This document shows positions 52,624 through 62,321 of a DNA stretch of 64,000 nucleotides, one piece after another. The number at the start of each line of letters is the position of its first letter. Position 1 is the stretch's first letter. The translations under genes and the position numbers were made by a program. The stretch covers positions 682,001 through 746,000 of the forward strand of contig NZ_WHUV01000002.1 in assembly GCF_009380155.1 (NCBI RefSeq), written 5' to 3'. A model generated the notes under the pieces. It was not told the origin of the DNA. It ran no database searches and saw nothing but the letters and a program-made list of their open reading frames with translations. Source of the DNA: Pseudomonas piscis (lineage in GTDB: Bacteria; Pseudomonadota; Gammaproteobacteria; Pseudomonadales; Pseudomonadaceae).

Positions 52624-54141
52624 CTAGCGATGAATCCGTTGCCAGCCGATCAGCACCGCGCAGGCACAGGCGAGCGCCACCAGGATCTGAAAGTGATTGA
52701 TGCTCGCCAGCAGCGTGGCCTGGCTGGACAGCTCCCGGGCCTGTTCGGCGAATGCCATCCTGGCTGCCGTGCCCGCCTCGGCGAAGTGGCTGAAGTGACT
52801 GCCCATGACCTGGCTGCTCTGCTCGTAGCCCGGCCGTCCCGGCATCAGGTTGGCATTGAGGGCGGCGTACTGCTCAGTGGTTCGCCACTGGCTGAACACC
52901 GTGGCGATCGTGGTTCCCGAGGCCATTGCCAACTGGCCGAAAATGCTCTTGATCTGCTGGGCGTGGGACAGCAGCTTGTCGTCCCTGGAAGCTTCCCTGA
53001 AGGTCTGGGTCGCGGCGGTTCCCAAGACCAGCATCACGAAACAGCCATTGAGCACCAGGGCCGGCAGCACGTATTGCAGCGGGTCGACCGCAGGGCTCAG
53101 GTTCGACAGCAACCAGCCGAAGCCGCCCAGGCAGGCGAACCCCGCCAGGTAGAACTTCCTGGGAGAAGGCGCACGCAACAGGATCCTGGCCATGATCAAC
53201 CAAGTCACCAACTCGCCCGCCAAGCCGCAGGACTGTAGCCTGGCGATGCTTTCCCAGGTCATTCCCAGGCCGGTCTGCAGCAGCGTCGGCAGTACATAGT
53301 TGTTGGCGTTCATCACCACGTAGCTCAGCGAGAACAGGCTCAGGCCCAGCAGGTAGCGCGGCGTGAGCAACTGCCGCAGTTCGAGCAGGGGCGCCTGCCT
53401 GTGCTGCAGGTGGAAGAAGTAGCCGAACAGCGACACTGCCACCAGCAGCCAAAGGACGAGCATCGGTGAATGGTCGTAGAAGTCGTAGCACAGCCGCTGG
53501 ATGATGTAGAGCAACGAGAACGAGCCCATTGCCAGCAGCCCCAGGTCCAGCAGGCTGGCCTGGTTGTGCCGCTCCCGAGGCTCGGCAGTCGATGGCAGCA
53601 CCCCGGCCGCGAGGAAAGCGGCGACCGTGGTACAGCAGATCAGTGCCCAGAACATCAGGTGCCAGTGATCCAGCGACACCGCCAGCGATGAGGCCACCGG
53701 AGCGCAAGCCGTCCCGGCCGCCAGGGCGCAGCAGAACACGGTGATGCCGGTGAAGCGTCCAGGCCCGGCCGGAATCAGGGTGACCAGCATTCGCGCACTG
53801 ATCATGAAGGCCGCGCTGCCCAGAGCCATCAGCGCGCGTCCCAGGCTGAAGCTTGCAAGGTCGTGGCTTTGTGCGCAGATCAGGCACCCCAGCGCATGCA
53901 GTGCGATGGTCGCCAATACATACCAGCGCCAGCCGCTGCGTTCGAGCAGCCAGCGATGAATCGCGATGCCCAGGATGGCAATCCAGGCATGCAGGGCCGT
54001 GACAAGGCTGTATTCCTCGGGAGAGGCGCCGATTTCCCCGCGAATCGGCGCGGCAGCAAAGGCGAACATGCCGTTTTGCAGGAACTCTGCGAAGCACAGC
54101 AGGAAGATCAGCAGCAACAACCTGTGTTGGCCACTCTTCAT
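52624..54141 (-). CDS. MFS efflux transporter, EmrB/DHA2 type
   Basis: 505 residues, about 14 hydrophobic segments, in the drug:H+ antiporter-2 pattern (REIGASPEEYSLVTALHAWIA; SLGRALMALGSAAFMISARM). Together with the HlyD-type gene directly upstream (four-base overlap) it forms an EmrAB-like pair that exports drugs or metabolites across both membranes. Substrate unknown. Confidence 0.84.
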   Translation of the reverse strand: MKSGQHRLLLLIFLLCFAEFLQNGMFAFAAAPIRGEIGASPEEYSLVTALHAWIAILGIAIHRWLLERSGWRWYVLATIALHALGCLICAQSHDLASFSLGRALMALGSAAFMISARMLVTLIPAGPGRFTGITVFCCALAAGTACAPVASSLAVSLDHWHLMFWALICCTTVAAFLAAGVLPSTAEPRERHNQASLLDLGLLAMGSFSLLYIIQRLCYDFYDHSPMLVLWLLVAVSLFGYFFHLQHRQAPLLELRQLLTPRYLLGLSLFSLSYVVMNANNYVLPTLLQTGLGMTWESIARLQSCGLAGELVTWLIMARILLRAPSPRKFYLAGFACLGGFGWLLSNLSPAVDPLQYVLPALVLNGCFVMLVLGTAATQTFREASRDDKLLSHAQQIKSIFGQLAMASGTTIATVFSQWRTTEQYAALNANLMPGRPGYEQSSQVMGSHFSHFAEAGTAARMAFAEQARELSSQATLLASINHFQILVALACACAVLIGWQRIHR

Positions 54142-55307
54142 TGCCGGGCCATCGCTGGTTGCCCTGCGTTGGCTTGCACGATCTCCTCGACCAGCTGGTC
54201 GGCGTCCTGAAGTTCTTGATCGAAGATCGTGGTACGGCTGGCCGAGAGCGCCGCGACATCCTCGCGCAGCACCAAGCCGCTGCGATCGTGGGTCTGGATC
54301 GCGACTTTCATCGACAAGCCCACACGCAGCGGATGCTCATTCAAGGCGCTGGGTTCAAGCTCGATGCGCACCGGCACGCGCTGGGTGACCTTGATCCAGT
54401 TGCCCGTTGCGTTCTGTGCCGGCAGCAATGCAAAGGCATTGCCGGTACCGGCATCGACCCCGACCACCCTGCCCCTGTAGGTCACCTGCGAGCCGTAGAC
54501 ATCCGAAGTCAGCAGCACTTGCTGGCCGATCCGGATGTTCTTGAGTTGCGACTCCTTGAAGTTGGCGTCCACCCACACCTGGTCGAGCGGGACTACGGAC
54601 ATCAGCGATACCCCAGGGCTGATGCGTTGCCCCACCTGCACGTTGCGGCTGGTGACGTAGCCCGATACCGGCGAGCCGATGCGGGTGCGGTGCAGGGCGA
54701 CGAAGGCATCGCGCACCTCGCTCGCCGCGGTCATCACCAGCGGATGGGACCGCAGTCGCGTGCCCTCCACCAGCGCCTGGCTTTGCGCCAGGGCTTGTTG
54801 CGCAGCCGACAGGCCGGCCCTGGCAGTCTCCAGGGCCTGGCGTGCATGGCTCAGTTCCTCCCTGGAGATCGCTCCCGCATCGGCCAGTTGCGAGCGCCTT
54901 TGGAAATCGGCCGAGGCCTTCTGGTAATCGCTGGCCCGCGAGCTGGTTTGCGACTCCAGCTCCTTCACGTGCAGGTACTGCGCCCTGGCGTTGCGCACGG
55001 CGGTCGCCAGGGCGGCCTTGGCGCGCTCCAGGCCCAGGGCCTGGTCCACGTCGCTCAGGGCGATCAACCGCTGCCCCGGCTCGACCTTGTCGGTGTCGTC
55101 GACTTCGATCGCGGTGACGGTACCACTGACCTGGGACGTGACCTGGACCAGATTGCCGCGGACGTAGGCATCTTCGGTCACCTCGGTATCCAGTCCGGCC
55201 TGGTAGACGGCGGCCGCGATGCCGATGACTGCCAAGGTGGCGACCGCCCATTGCGCGCGCCGGGCATTCTTGCGGGGATCGGGATGTTGTTCGTTCATGG
55301 GGCTCAT
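54138..55307 (-). CDS. HlyD/EmrA-type membrane fusion protein
   Basis: 389 residues from MSPMNEQHP; a slightly earlier ATG is possible. One N-terminal membrane segment (ATLAVIGIAAAVYQAGL), then the barrel-lipoyl start VRGNLVQVTSQVSGTVTAIEV, a long coiled coil (~95-190), and the second lipoyl half IGSPVSGYVTSRNVQVGQRI. Periplasmic adaptor for the MFS pump encoded next. The divergent AraC gene may control it. Confidence 0.87.
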   Translation of the reverse strand: MSPMNEQHPDPRKNARRAQWAVATLAVIGIAAAVYQAGLDTEVTEDAYVRGNLVQVTSQVSGTVTAIEVDDTDKVEPGQRLIALSDVDQALGLERAKAALATAVRNARAQYLHVKELESQTSSRASDYQKASADFQRRSQLADAGAISREELSHARQALETARAGLSAAQQALAQSQALVEGTRLRSHPLVMTAASEVRDAFVALHRTRIGSPVSGYVTSRNVQVGQRISPGVSLMSVVPLDQVWVDANFKESQLKNIRIGQQVLLTSDVYGSQVTYRGRVVGVDAGTGNAFALLPAQNATGNWIKVTQRVPVRIELEPSALNEHPLRVGLSMKVAIQTHDRSGLVLREDVAALSASRTTIFDQELQDADQLVEEIVQANAGQPAMARQ

Positions 55308-55801
55308 TGATCGTTCCGGATAAAACACGCGCGCGCACGAAAACCGCTCGCTTGCAGCGATCTGTGCACAGGCAATTCAGGAGCCACGACCCGTGGCTCA
55401 AGGGTGGGGAGCGGTGGCCAGGATCAGGCGACCGGCACCGCGGAGGAAGGAAGGGTCAGCCTGCTGTCGCAGGAGAAAAACGTTTCATGCATTCACCTCT
55501 GTAGACGTGCCAGGCACCGCTACGATGAATTTTCCGCCAGGCACTGCCTGCCACCATGACCGAGCCGCTCATTGATCGTGTCGAATCGATCAAGTCTGTA
55601 GCGCACCATCCAGGCGCCGCTGCCTGCGACACAACAGGCAGGTCGGACAAACACATGGGCAACCGCCAGACGCCGGTGTTTTACAAGGCGTGTTTTGCCA
55701 TAAAATCACTGCTTGTGACCCACGACCGAGGTCGCCACCGTACAGCCGCTCGACCTCGACCTGGCTGGCGGGGACATTCGCTTCGCATCGAGTACTTGCC
55801 A
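55308..55801. other. Intergenic stretch between emrA-like and araC-like genes
   Basis: No gene is supported. The 13-base sequence GCTCATTGATCGT occurs at 55302-55314 (overlapping the adaptor start) and again at 55567-55579. The second copy is part of an inverted repeat TTGATCG/CGATCAA at 55572-55593. These may be regulator sites. Confidence 0.45.
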
Positions 55802-56623
55802 ATGAAACGCTCAATCACCAGCCGAGCGAACCTGGGTTCCAGCGCCCGGATCATTCATAGCCAAAAACCCTTCACCCATCGCATCCATGTCGAGCAATCG
55901 AGCCTGGTGGCGGTGTGGAAAGGCCAGAGCTGCTTGCGCTGGGCCGGGCATGAGTTGCTGGTGCGCCCGGGAGAAATCGTCGCGCTGGCCTCGGAGCAGA
56001 CGTTCGATGTGATCCACATCCCCTGCCCTCGCTCGGGTTTCTTCGAGGCCCAGGTGCTGGTGTGTGCTGATCCGGTGGTCAAGGCGTTCCTGGAACGGCG
56101 GCCCAGGGGGCGGCGGATCAATGATGCGCAGTTGATCCAAGGCGGCAGCGAGGGGCTGCTGGCGTCCTTTCGCCACGCTTATGCCGGCTTCGATGAACAA
56201 CTGCAATTGCCCCAGGCCATCGTCACCAGCCGCCTGACGGAGATGCTGACCTGGCTCGACCATCACGGAGGCTACTTCGCTACCAGCTCCAACAACCAGA
56301 TCACCCTGCGGGTGCGGCAACTGATTGGCAGCGATCCTGGAGCGATCTGGACGGCGACCATGGTCGCGCGACACCTGGCCATGAGCGAGGCGACGCTACG
56401 CCGCAGGCTGGCAGCGGAAGGCAGCCACTTCCAGCAACTGCTGTTGGATGTGCGCATGGCCAGGGCCCTGACCTTGTTGCAGCTGACCGATCTGCCGATC
56501 GCCAATATCGCCTGCGAAGTAGGCTACAGCTGCAGCTCACGTTTCTCCTCGCGCTTTCGCCAGCGGTTCGGCGGCAGCCCTTCGGACATACGCTCGGCCG
56601 CAGCCTTCGAGCCAGCGGCTTGA
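55802..56623 (+). CDS. AraC-family transcriptional regulator
   Basis: 273 residues from MKRSITSRANLG; the frame is open upstream to 55556 but that part has no family similarity. The N-terminal ~150 residues form a small sensor domain. The C-terminal ~100 residues carry two helix-turn-helix motifs: MVARHLAMSEATLRRRLAAE and IANIACEVGYSCSSRFSSRF with GGSPSDIR. It is divergent from the EmrAB-like genes, its likely targets. Confidence 0.85.
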   Translation: MKRSITSRANLGSSARIIHSQKPFTHRIHVEQSSLVAVWKGQSCLRWAGHELLVRPGEIVALASEQTFDVIHIPCPRSGFFEAQVLVCADPVVKAFLERRPRGRRINDAQLIQGGSEGLLASFRHAYAGFDEQLQLPQAIVTSRLTEMLTWLDHHGGYFATSSNNQITLRVRQLIGSDPGAIWTATMVARHLAMSEATLRRRLAAEGSHFQQLLLDVRMARALTLLQLTDLPIANIACEVGYSCSSRFSSRFRQRFGGSPSDIRSAAAFEPAA

Positions 56624-56624
56624 A

Positions 56625-56652
56625 GGCACGGCGCCAGGGAGCGCGCCGTGCC
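56625..56652. terminator. Hairpin between convergent genes
   Basis: Arms GGCACGGCGC and GCGCCGTGCC pair exactly around 8 bases directly after the AraC stop and before the fumarylacetoacetase stop. Likely a shared terminator. Confidence 0.65.
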
Positions 56653-56658
56653 TGCGCC

Positions 56659-57963
56659 TCATGGCGCCGGGTACACGGTGCCCTGGTTGACGCCAAAACC
56701 GATACGCACGAAGTCTTCCCGCTGGCACCAGCCCTTGAACAGCACGGTGTCGCCATCCTCGAGGAACCCCCGGCGCTCGCCGTGGCCGATGTCCACCGGT
56801 TGCGTTGCGCAAACCGTCAGTTCGATCAACGCGCCAGCTTCGCCTGCGGTGGGGCCCGAGATCGTGCCGCTACCCAACAGGTCGCCACTCTGCAGGTTGC
56901 AGCCACCCACGGTGTGCTGAGCGATCATCTGGCCCAGGGTCCAGTACTGATGGCGGAAACTGGTGCGGGTCAGGGTTCGCGGCTGCTGGCCGGCGGCGCG
57001 CTGGCTGGCGCTTTGAATCGACACCTCCAGCTGGATATCGAATGCCCCCGCCTCGGCGTTCTGTGCTGCGCTCAGGTAAGCCAGCGGTTGCGGCCGCTCC
57101 GGTGCCCTGCTCCAGCTCGTGCGGTACGGCAGCAAGGCCTCGAGGGTGACGATCCAGGGGGATATCGTGGTGGCGAAGTTCTTGGCGAGAAACGGCCCCA
57201 GCGGGTTCATCTCCCAGGTCTGGATGTCCCGTGCGGACCAGTCGTTGAGCAGGCACAGGCCGAAGATGTGCTGTTGGGCATCCTCCAGCGCAATGCGGCT
57301 GCCACGGGCATTGCCGCGGCCGATCACCGCGCCGATCTCCAGTTCGTAGTCCAGGCGCTGGCAAGGTCCGAAGACCGGAGCGGCAGCGGCATCCGGGCGG
57401 CTCTGGCCCATGGGCCGGTAGACCTTCTGCCCGCTGACCTCGATGGATGAAGCACGGCCGTGATAGGCAATCGGCAGCCAGTCGAAGTTGGGGTACACCT
57501 CAAGGCCGAACTGGCGGCAGCAGTTCACCGCATGATCGAGGGAGGCATAGAAGTCGGTGTAGTCCCCGACCTGGACCGGCATCCGGTATGCGACCTCCTC
57601 CTGGCTGATCAGGACCTGGCGCACGGTGGGCTCGTCCTGGCTGCCGGCTTCCAGCAGAGCAAAGAGCCCATGGCGCAGGGTTTGCCAGGCCTCGGGCCCC
57701 AGCTCCAGCAGCGGATTGAGCGATGCCCCCGCCGCGGCCTGCACGGCTGCGGCCAGTTCACCGCTGACGCACCGGGTACGAGACAAGGCTGCCAGGTCGA
57801 CGATCTGGTCACCGATGCCCACGCCGCCACGCCAGGCTTCGTCGCCATCGCGACGGCGAAACACGCACAGCGGCAGGTTCTGCAAGGGAAAGTCGGTGGC
57901 GCGGTCATTGGCTTCGGCCAACCAACTCAGGCGCGTCGCATCATGGGTGTGGTTCAAATGCAT
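56659..57963 (-). CDS. Fumarylacetoacetase (FAH)
   Basis: 434 residues from MHLNHTHD, with AGGAG six bases upstream; a start ten codons earlier would overlap the cyclase gene. Family motifs: VGDYTDFYASLDHAVN with metal-site Asp, PIAYHGRASSIEVSG, QRLDYELEIGAVIG, LLNDWSARDIQTWEM and LGPFLAKNFATTISPW. FAH cleaves fumarylacetoacetate in tyrosine/homogentisate breakdown. Here it is in an operon with an MFS importer and a cyclase; no homogentisate dioxygenase or maleylacetoacetate isomerase is nearby, so a related acylpyruvate-like substrate is possible. Confidence 0.87.
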   Translation of the reverse strand: MHLNHTHDATRLSWLAEANDRATDFPLQNLPLCVFRRRDGDEAWRGGVGIGDQIVDLAALSRTRCVSGELAAAVQAAAGASLNPLLELGPEAWQTLRHGLFALLEAGSQDEPTVRQVLISQEEVAYRMPVQVGDYTDFYASLDHAVNCCRQFGLEVYPNFDWLPIAYHGRASSIEVSGQKVYRPMGQSRPDAAAAPVFGPCQRLDYELEIGAVIGRGNARGSRIALEDAQQHIFGLCLLNDWSARDIQTWEMNPLGPFLAKNFATTISPWIVTLEALLPYRTSWSRAPERPQPLAYLSAAQNAEAGAFDIQLEVSIQSASQRAAGQQPRTLTRTSFRHQYWTLGQMIAQHTVGGCNLQSGDLLGSGTISGPTAGEAGALIELTVCATQPVDIGHGERRGFLEDGDTVLFKGWCQREDFVRIGFGVNQGTVYPAP

Positions 57964-57989
57964 GGGGTTCTCCTGGGGTGCGTTGGCGC

Positions 57990-58796
57990 TCATGCCCCGG
58001 CCTTGAGCGCGTCGTCGAAGATGGCCACGGCGCGGGTCCAGCCGGCCGACGCGCTACGGATCTTGCAGGGGAAGCAGGAAATGAAGAAGCCCGTGGAGGG
58101 CAAGGCTTCGAGGTTGTGCAGCTTCTCCAGGTGGCAATAGCCGATGTTGCGACCAGACTTGTGCCCTTCCCAGATCAGCGCTGGGTCTTGGGTCTGGGCG
58201 TACTTCTTGGCGGTATGCACGAAGGGCGCATCCCAGCTCCAGCCATCGGTGCCGGTCAGGCGCACGCCGCGCTCGAGCAGGTACATGGTGGCCTCCAAAC
58301 CCATGCCGCAGCCCGCCGATACGTACCCCGGCTGGCCGTACTGCTTGCCCGCAGCGGTGTTGACCACCACGATCTCCAGCGGGCTGAGCTGGTGGCCGAT
58401 CCGCGCCAGTTCCGCCTCGACATCTTGCGCGGTGACTACGTAGCCATCGGGAAACCGGGTGAAGTCCAGTTTCACTCCCGGCTGGAAGCACCACTCCAGC
58501 GGCACCTCGTCGATGGTGATGGCCCGCTCACGCTCGCCGAATGACTCGTTCATCGTGCTGTGGAAGTGATACGGCGCGTCCAGGTGCGTGCCGTTGTGGG
58601 TGTTGAGTTGCACATGCTCGATGGCCCAGCCTTCGCTGTCGGGCAGGTCCGAGACCTGCAGGCCGGGAAAGAACGAGGTGACCTGCTCCGCTGTCGTCCG
58701 GTGATCCAGATACTGGATTTTCGGCCCATACCCGGGCGGGTCGGATATCACATCGTTCTCAAGGAAGATTGAAAGATCTACAAATCGACGTCCCAT
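57990..58796 (-). CDS. Cyclase-family metal hydrolase
   Basis: 268 residues with the metal motif [13 protein letters not shown] and [12 protein letters not shown]; the end has [21 protein letters not shown]. It is only distantly similar to the first cyclase in this window (38928-39728). It is the middle gene of MFS-cyclase-FAH and may hydrolyse a lactone or cyclic ketone before the FAH step. Gap to FAH is 26 bases. Confidence 0.84.
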   Translation of the reverse strand: MGRRFVDLSIFLENDVISDPPGYGPKIQYLDHRTTAEQVTSFFPGLQVSDLPDSEGWAIEHVQLNTHNGTHLDAPYHFHSTMNESFGERERAITIDEVPLEWCFQPGVKLDFTRFPDGYVVTAQDVEAELARIGHQLSPLEIVVVNTAAGKQYGQPGYVSAGCGMGLEATMYLLERGVRLTGTDGWSWDAPFVHTAKKYAQTQDPALIWEGHKSGRNIGYCHLEKLHNLEALPSTGFFISCFPCKIRSASAGWTRAVAIFDDALKAGA

Positions 58797-58831
58797 TTCT
58801 ATGACTCCTCATTCAGGAAGTTGCATGCCAA

Positions 58832-60076
58832 TCAAACCCTGTCAGCCACCGGCAATGGCTCAGGATCGCCGACCCCCTGCACTTGGGCGGGTAGCCAGCA
58901 GACTGCTACGGCGGCGAGCAGGAACAGCACGCCGCAAAAACCGAGGCTCAGGCCGAGCCCCACGCTGCTCGCCAGCGATCCCAGGAGGATCGGCGAGAAC
59001 GCCGACAGGCCGCGTCCGGTGTTGAAGCAGAAACCGGCGCCGGACGCCCGCAGATGGGTGGGGTACAACTGGGCGAAATACGAGCCGAACAGCCCGACAA
59101 ACGACAGAAAGAAGGCGTAAACCGGGCCCAGCAACAGCAACAGGGTGCTGTCTGCCACCCAGATGTAGACCGGGAGCATGAGCCCCGACCCCACCAGGGA
59201 GACGATGACCATGCGCCGCTTGCCCAGGCGGTCGGCGAGCCAGCCGAACAGGTTGTAGCCGATGAACGCGCCAACGTTCATCACCGCGATCAGGTTCGCC
59301 ATGGTGGTGGATGAAAGCCCGTGATGCTTGACCAGGAAGGTCGGGATCCAGGTCATCGTCCCCCAATAGGCCGTCAGCGCCAGGGCCGAGGCTGCGCTGC
59401 CCAGGAGCGTCCGGCGGGCCAGGCCCGGGCCGAACAGCTGTGCGATGGCCAGCGCCGGCCGGGCGTCCGCCCGTTCCGGTTGGCGGTGGCGCCTGGCAAG
59501 CCAGGCGGCGGACTCCGGAACCCGCAATGCGACATACAGCACCGGCACCAGCACCAGCGCACCGCTGAGGAAAAACAGCGTGCGCCAGCCATAGACTTGC
59601 AGCAGGCCGGCAGCCAGCAGCGCGGCCAGGCCGGAACCTGCGGAAAACGCACTGAGCACGAAGGCGGTCGCCCGGCCCCGCTGCCGGGCCGGCCAGGTCT
59701 CATGTACGTGGGCCGCGACGATTCCCCAGACCCCACCCAGCCCAAGTCCGGCGAAAAAGCGCAGGACCAGGATCTGCTTCCAGTCACTCGCCGCGGCAAT
59801 GGCCATGGTCAGCCCACCGAATGCCACCAGCGATGCCAACAGGGCTTTCTTGCGGCCCAGGGTATCGGCCAGGGTGCCCATCACCAGGCTGCTGACGCCG
59901 ACCCCGAGCAAGGTGGCGGTCACCATCAGCCCGGCCTGGCTGGCACTGATATGCAGGCTTTCCTGGATGGTCGGCAAGGCGATGATCAGCACCAGGATGT
60001 CCAGGGCATCGAAGGTGTAGCTGAGGAAGGAACCGATGAGGACACGCCATTTCAAGCTGTCGGGTTGGGTCGTCAT
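58832..60076 (-). CDS. MFS transporter of the aromatic-acid/sugar-acid type
   Basis: 414 residues from MTTQPDSLKW, with CAGGAG five bases upstream. Twelve membrane segments; the first has FDALDILVLIIALP, the Asp pattern of the aromatic acid:H+ symporters. Loop 2-3 is GTLADTLGRKKAL. It likely imports the acid metabolised by the two genes downstream. Divergent TetR gene at 60243. Confidence 0.85.
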   Translation of the reverse strand: MTTQPDSLKWRVLIGSFLSYTFDALDILVLIIALPTIQESLHISASQAGLMVTATLLGVGVSSLVMGTLADTLGRKKALLASLVAFGGLTMAIAAASDWKQILVLRFFAGLGLGGVWGIVAAHVHETWPARQRGRATAFVLSAFSAGSGLAALLAAGLLQVYGWRTLFFLSGALVLVPVLYVALRVPESAAWLARRHRQPERADARPALAIAQLFGPGLARRTLLGSAASALALTAYWGTMTWIPTFLVKHHGLSSTTMANLIAVMNVGAFIGYNLFGWLADRLGKRRMVIVSLVGSGLMLPVYIWVADSTLLLLLGPVYAFFLSFVGLFGSYFAQLYPTHLRASGAGFCFNTGRGLSAFSPILLGSLASSVGLGLSLGFCGVLFLLAAVAVCWLPAQVQGVGDPEPLPVADRV

Positions 60077-60136
60077 GCTGACTCCTGGAGGTACCACCAT
60101 GCTCGAGCGGAGCGGTGGTTTTGTTGTTTTGCGCAA

Positions 60137-60156
60137 AACTATACACACGTACAGTT
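60137..60156. promoter_or_regulatory. Operator candidate between MFS and TetR genes
   Basis: An imperfect 20-base palindrome begins AACTATAC and ends GTACAGTT, 7 of 10 positions pairing. It stands in the 166-base divergent promoter gap, a usual position for a TetR operator acting on both genes. TTTTGCGCAAAA lies just upstream of it. Confidence 0.45.
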
Positions 60157-60242
60157 AGCCAGTCTAGCCAAGTCGATGCGGTGGCGTGGGCCGGGTCGGG
60201 CAGGCACAATCAGCGCCTGCCCAGCAAGCCTTGAGGATGTCG

Positions 60243-60884
60243 ATGACCCAGGTACCCCAGAAGCAAGAGATGGCCGTGGTAAGCAAGCGTGAGTCGATTC
60301 TCGATGCCGCCGAGCGCCTGTTCGCCGAGGGTGGCTATGACGGTGTTTCGATGCGCGATATCGCGGCGGCGGCCAACGTGGGCTTGCCCCTGGTGGTGTA
60401 CCACTTCAAGACCAAGCTCAACCTGTATCGCGAGCTTTTCGAGCGGCGCAAGTCCGTGCTCGAAGCCCGGCAAGCCTTGTTGCGCCAGCCTCTGGCGGAC
60501 GCAGAAGATCCGTTGGAGCACATCGTCCGGGCCTTCGTGACCCCCGTGATGAGCATCCAGCATGACGAGGCGGGAGTTGCCTATGCCAAGTTGGTGGCGC
60601 GCGAGTCTTCCGACCCCAAGGAGGCAGGCCGGGGCATCGTCGAGGCGCTGTTCGACCCGTTCGCCGCCGAGTTCATCGCCGCTATCCGCCAGGCCCTGCC
60701 CGACATCACGGCGGCCGCGGCGCATTGGGCCTATCACTTCGCTGTCGGCGCCCTGGTCATGAGCGTGTTCGACGAGCGCATCGAGCGGATCTCCGCTGGC
60801 GAGGTCAAGGCCATGGATATCGAGGTGAAGACCAACTACCTGATCTCCTTCATCACGGCCGGGATCCGTGCCACGACCGCGTAA
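60243..60884 (+). CDS. TetR-family transcriptional regulator
   Basis: 213 residues; start at MTQVPQKQEM because GAGG lies six bases before this ATG. DNA-binding domain: SILDAAERLFAEGGYDGVSM and NVGLPLVVYHFKTKLNLYREL. The C-terminal domain resembles the YcdC/RutR-type. Divergent from the MFS-cyclase-FAH operon, which it probably represses until the substrate is present. Confidence 0.87.
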   Translation: MTQVPQKQEMAVVSKRESILDAAERLFAEGGYDGVSMRDIAAAANVGLPLVVYHFKTKLNLYRELFERRKSVLEARQALLRQPLADAEDPLEHIVRAFVTPVMSIQHDEAGVAYAKLVARESSDPKEAGRGIVEALFDPFAAEFIAAIRQALPDITAAAAHWAYHFAVGALVMSVFDERIERISAGEVKAMDIEVKTNYLISFITAGIRATTA

Positions 60885-60897
60885 CCCTGTCGCTGAA

Positions 60898-60927
60898 GCG
60901 GGCATCTGCGGGCGTGCCCATGCCCGC
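60898..60927. terminator. Hairpin between convergent TetR and idi genes
   Basis: GCGGGCAT and ATGCCCGC form the stem, with an inner GGGC/GCCC pair. It lies 14 bases after the TetR stop. Likely a bidirectional terminator. Confidence 0.6.
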
Positions 60928-60956
60928 GAAAAGCGCTGCGCCAGCAGTAGCGGGCA

Positions 60957-61472
60957 CTAGATCTCGAGGTTCATGACCTCGGGGAAGGTGAACTTGAACC
61001 AGGGCGTGTAGTCGTCCGGATGTGCCTGGATATCCTGGCGAATGTCCTCGAGGGAGCGATACGTAAAGGCGTCCGCTTCGTCGGGATTCAAGACGGGCTC
61101 AACATCGCAACGGGCAAAGTACAGGTGCCCGTATTCGTGCTCGATCAAGCCTCCCGGCAGATGGAGAAAGTAACCGAGCTCGAAGCGCTTGGTCACCGGG
61201 CAGGTCAAGCCCATCTCCTCTTCCAGGCGTCTTTGCGCCGCATGATCGGTGCTCTCGCCTGGCAGCGGGTGCCCGCAACAGGTGTTGCTCCATAGACCGC
61301 CGCAATGATATTTGCGCGCTGCGCGCCTTTGCAGCAGCAGTTCATTGCGGCTGTTGAACACATAGACCGATACCGCCCGGTGGCGCGCCCCGACCTTGTG
61401 GGCGGCCAGCTTCTCCATGAAGCCCACCTCCCTGTCGTTGTCATCCACCAGGATTACCTCGATGTGCGGCAT
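60957..61472 (-). CDS. idi: Isopentenyl-diphosphate delta-isomerase, type 1
   Basis: 171 residues in the Nudix-like type 1 fold. Visible motifs: HRAVSVYVFN, LLLQRRAARKYHCGGLW, the catalytic Cys block NTCCGHP (65-68 region), RRLEEEMG (Nudix-like helix) and EHEYGH (111-116) with the catalytic Glu and metal ligands. It interconverts IPP and DMAPP in isoprenoid synthesis. Bacteria with the MEP pathway do not strictly need it. No carotenoid or mevalonate gene is beside it. Confidence 0.9.
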   Translation of the reverse strand: MPHIEVILVDDNDREVGFMEKLAAHKVGARHRAVSVYVFNSRNELLLQRRAARKYHCGGLWSNTCCGHPLPGESTDHAAQRRLEEEMGLTCPVTKRFELGYFLHLPGGLIEHEYGHLYFARCDVEPVLNPDEADAFTYRSLEDIRQDIQAHPDDYTPWFKFTFPEVMNLEI

Positions 61473-61636
61473 GTAGCCTTCCTCGCGTTGTGGGGTGGGT
61501 TTTCAGCGATGGGCTCAAGGCGCCATCGCAACTGCGATCCAGCTTAGTCCAGGCCCGCACCCGAGCTTTTGTCATTAAATCGGCCACAGGCCGGGCATAC
61601 CCTTCGCCCGGTCTTAACATCGATAAGGAATCGATC

Positions 61637-62296
61637 ATGAATCTTTCACGCCTGTTGCTGGCAGGAGTCATCGGCCTGGCACTCGCCCCCCTGGCCCAGG
61701 CCTCATCCACGGCCGATATCGAAGAAAAAGCCCAGCTGCGAAAACTCTTCTGCGAGTCCAGGGGCGGCTCTGACATTACCGCCCTGGGTGAACTGAAGAA
61801 GTCCGACGACGTCGGTGCCGTGGTGGTGTGCAAGCTTCCTCCATCGAGGACGACGGTGGTTGAAAACCAGGCCGCCGCAACGTTCTCGCCACTGCCGCTG
61901 ACTCCTGTTACCGCCACCCTCGCGCCGCCTTCCGGGGTCTACAAGCTTGCTCCGGGGGCCAACAGCATCAACACCTCCTGCTCGGCCAACCTGGCCATCG
62001 CCAAATGGGCTGGCTTCCCCAGCACCAGCAACGGTAACGCCAGCTTGAATTGCCGAGGCTACAACACCAGCGCCGGGGGCAGCACGCTGGGCTGCAAGAT
62101 CGAATGGACCGGGCCGACCCAGGTCGCCATTGGCGTCACGCCCTATGGCGGGCAAGTGGCAGTGAACTTCAGCTGCCAGGCCATACATCTTGGCTCCATG
62201 GGCACCGTCATGGACTTCAGCTACAGCGACCCGGTCTATTCGCGCATTCGGTATGGCTCGGTCCAGGCCACCGGCAGCCTGACCATCACCCAGTAA
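61637..62296 (+). CDS. Hypothetical secreted protein
   Basis: 219 residues from the ATG with AAGGAATC upstream. A Sec signal ends near LAQAS. The mature part has five or six Cys (LFCESR, VVCKL, TSCSAN, NCRGY, GCKIEW, FSCQA) and beta-rich Gly/Ser sequence, consistent with a disulfide-bonded extracellular or periplasmic protein. No family recognised. Confidence 0.68.
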   Translation: MNLSRLLLAGVIGLALAPLAQASSTADIEEKAQLRKLFCESRGGSDITALGELKKSDDVGAVVVCKLPPSRTTVVENQAAATFSPLPLTPVTATLAPPSGVYKLAPGANSINTSCSANLAIAKWAGFPSTSNGNASLNCRGYNTSAGGSTLGCKIEWTGPTQVAIGVTPYGGQVAVNFSCQAIHLGSMGTVMDFSYSDPVYSRIRYGSVQATGSLTITQ

Positions 62297-62321
62297 CGCC
62301 CTCTGCTTGACCCATTACTGT

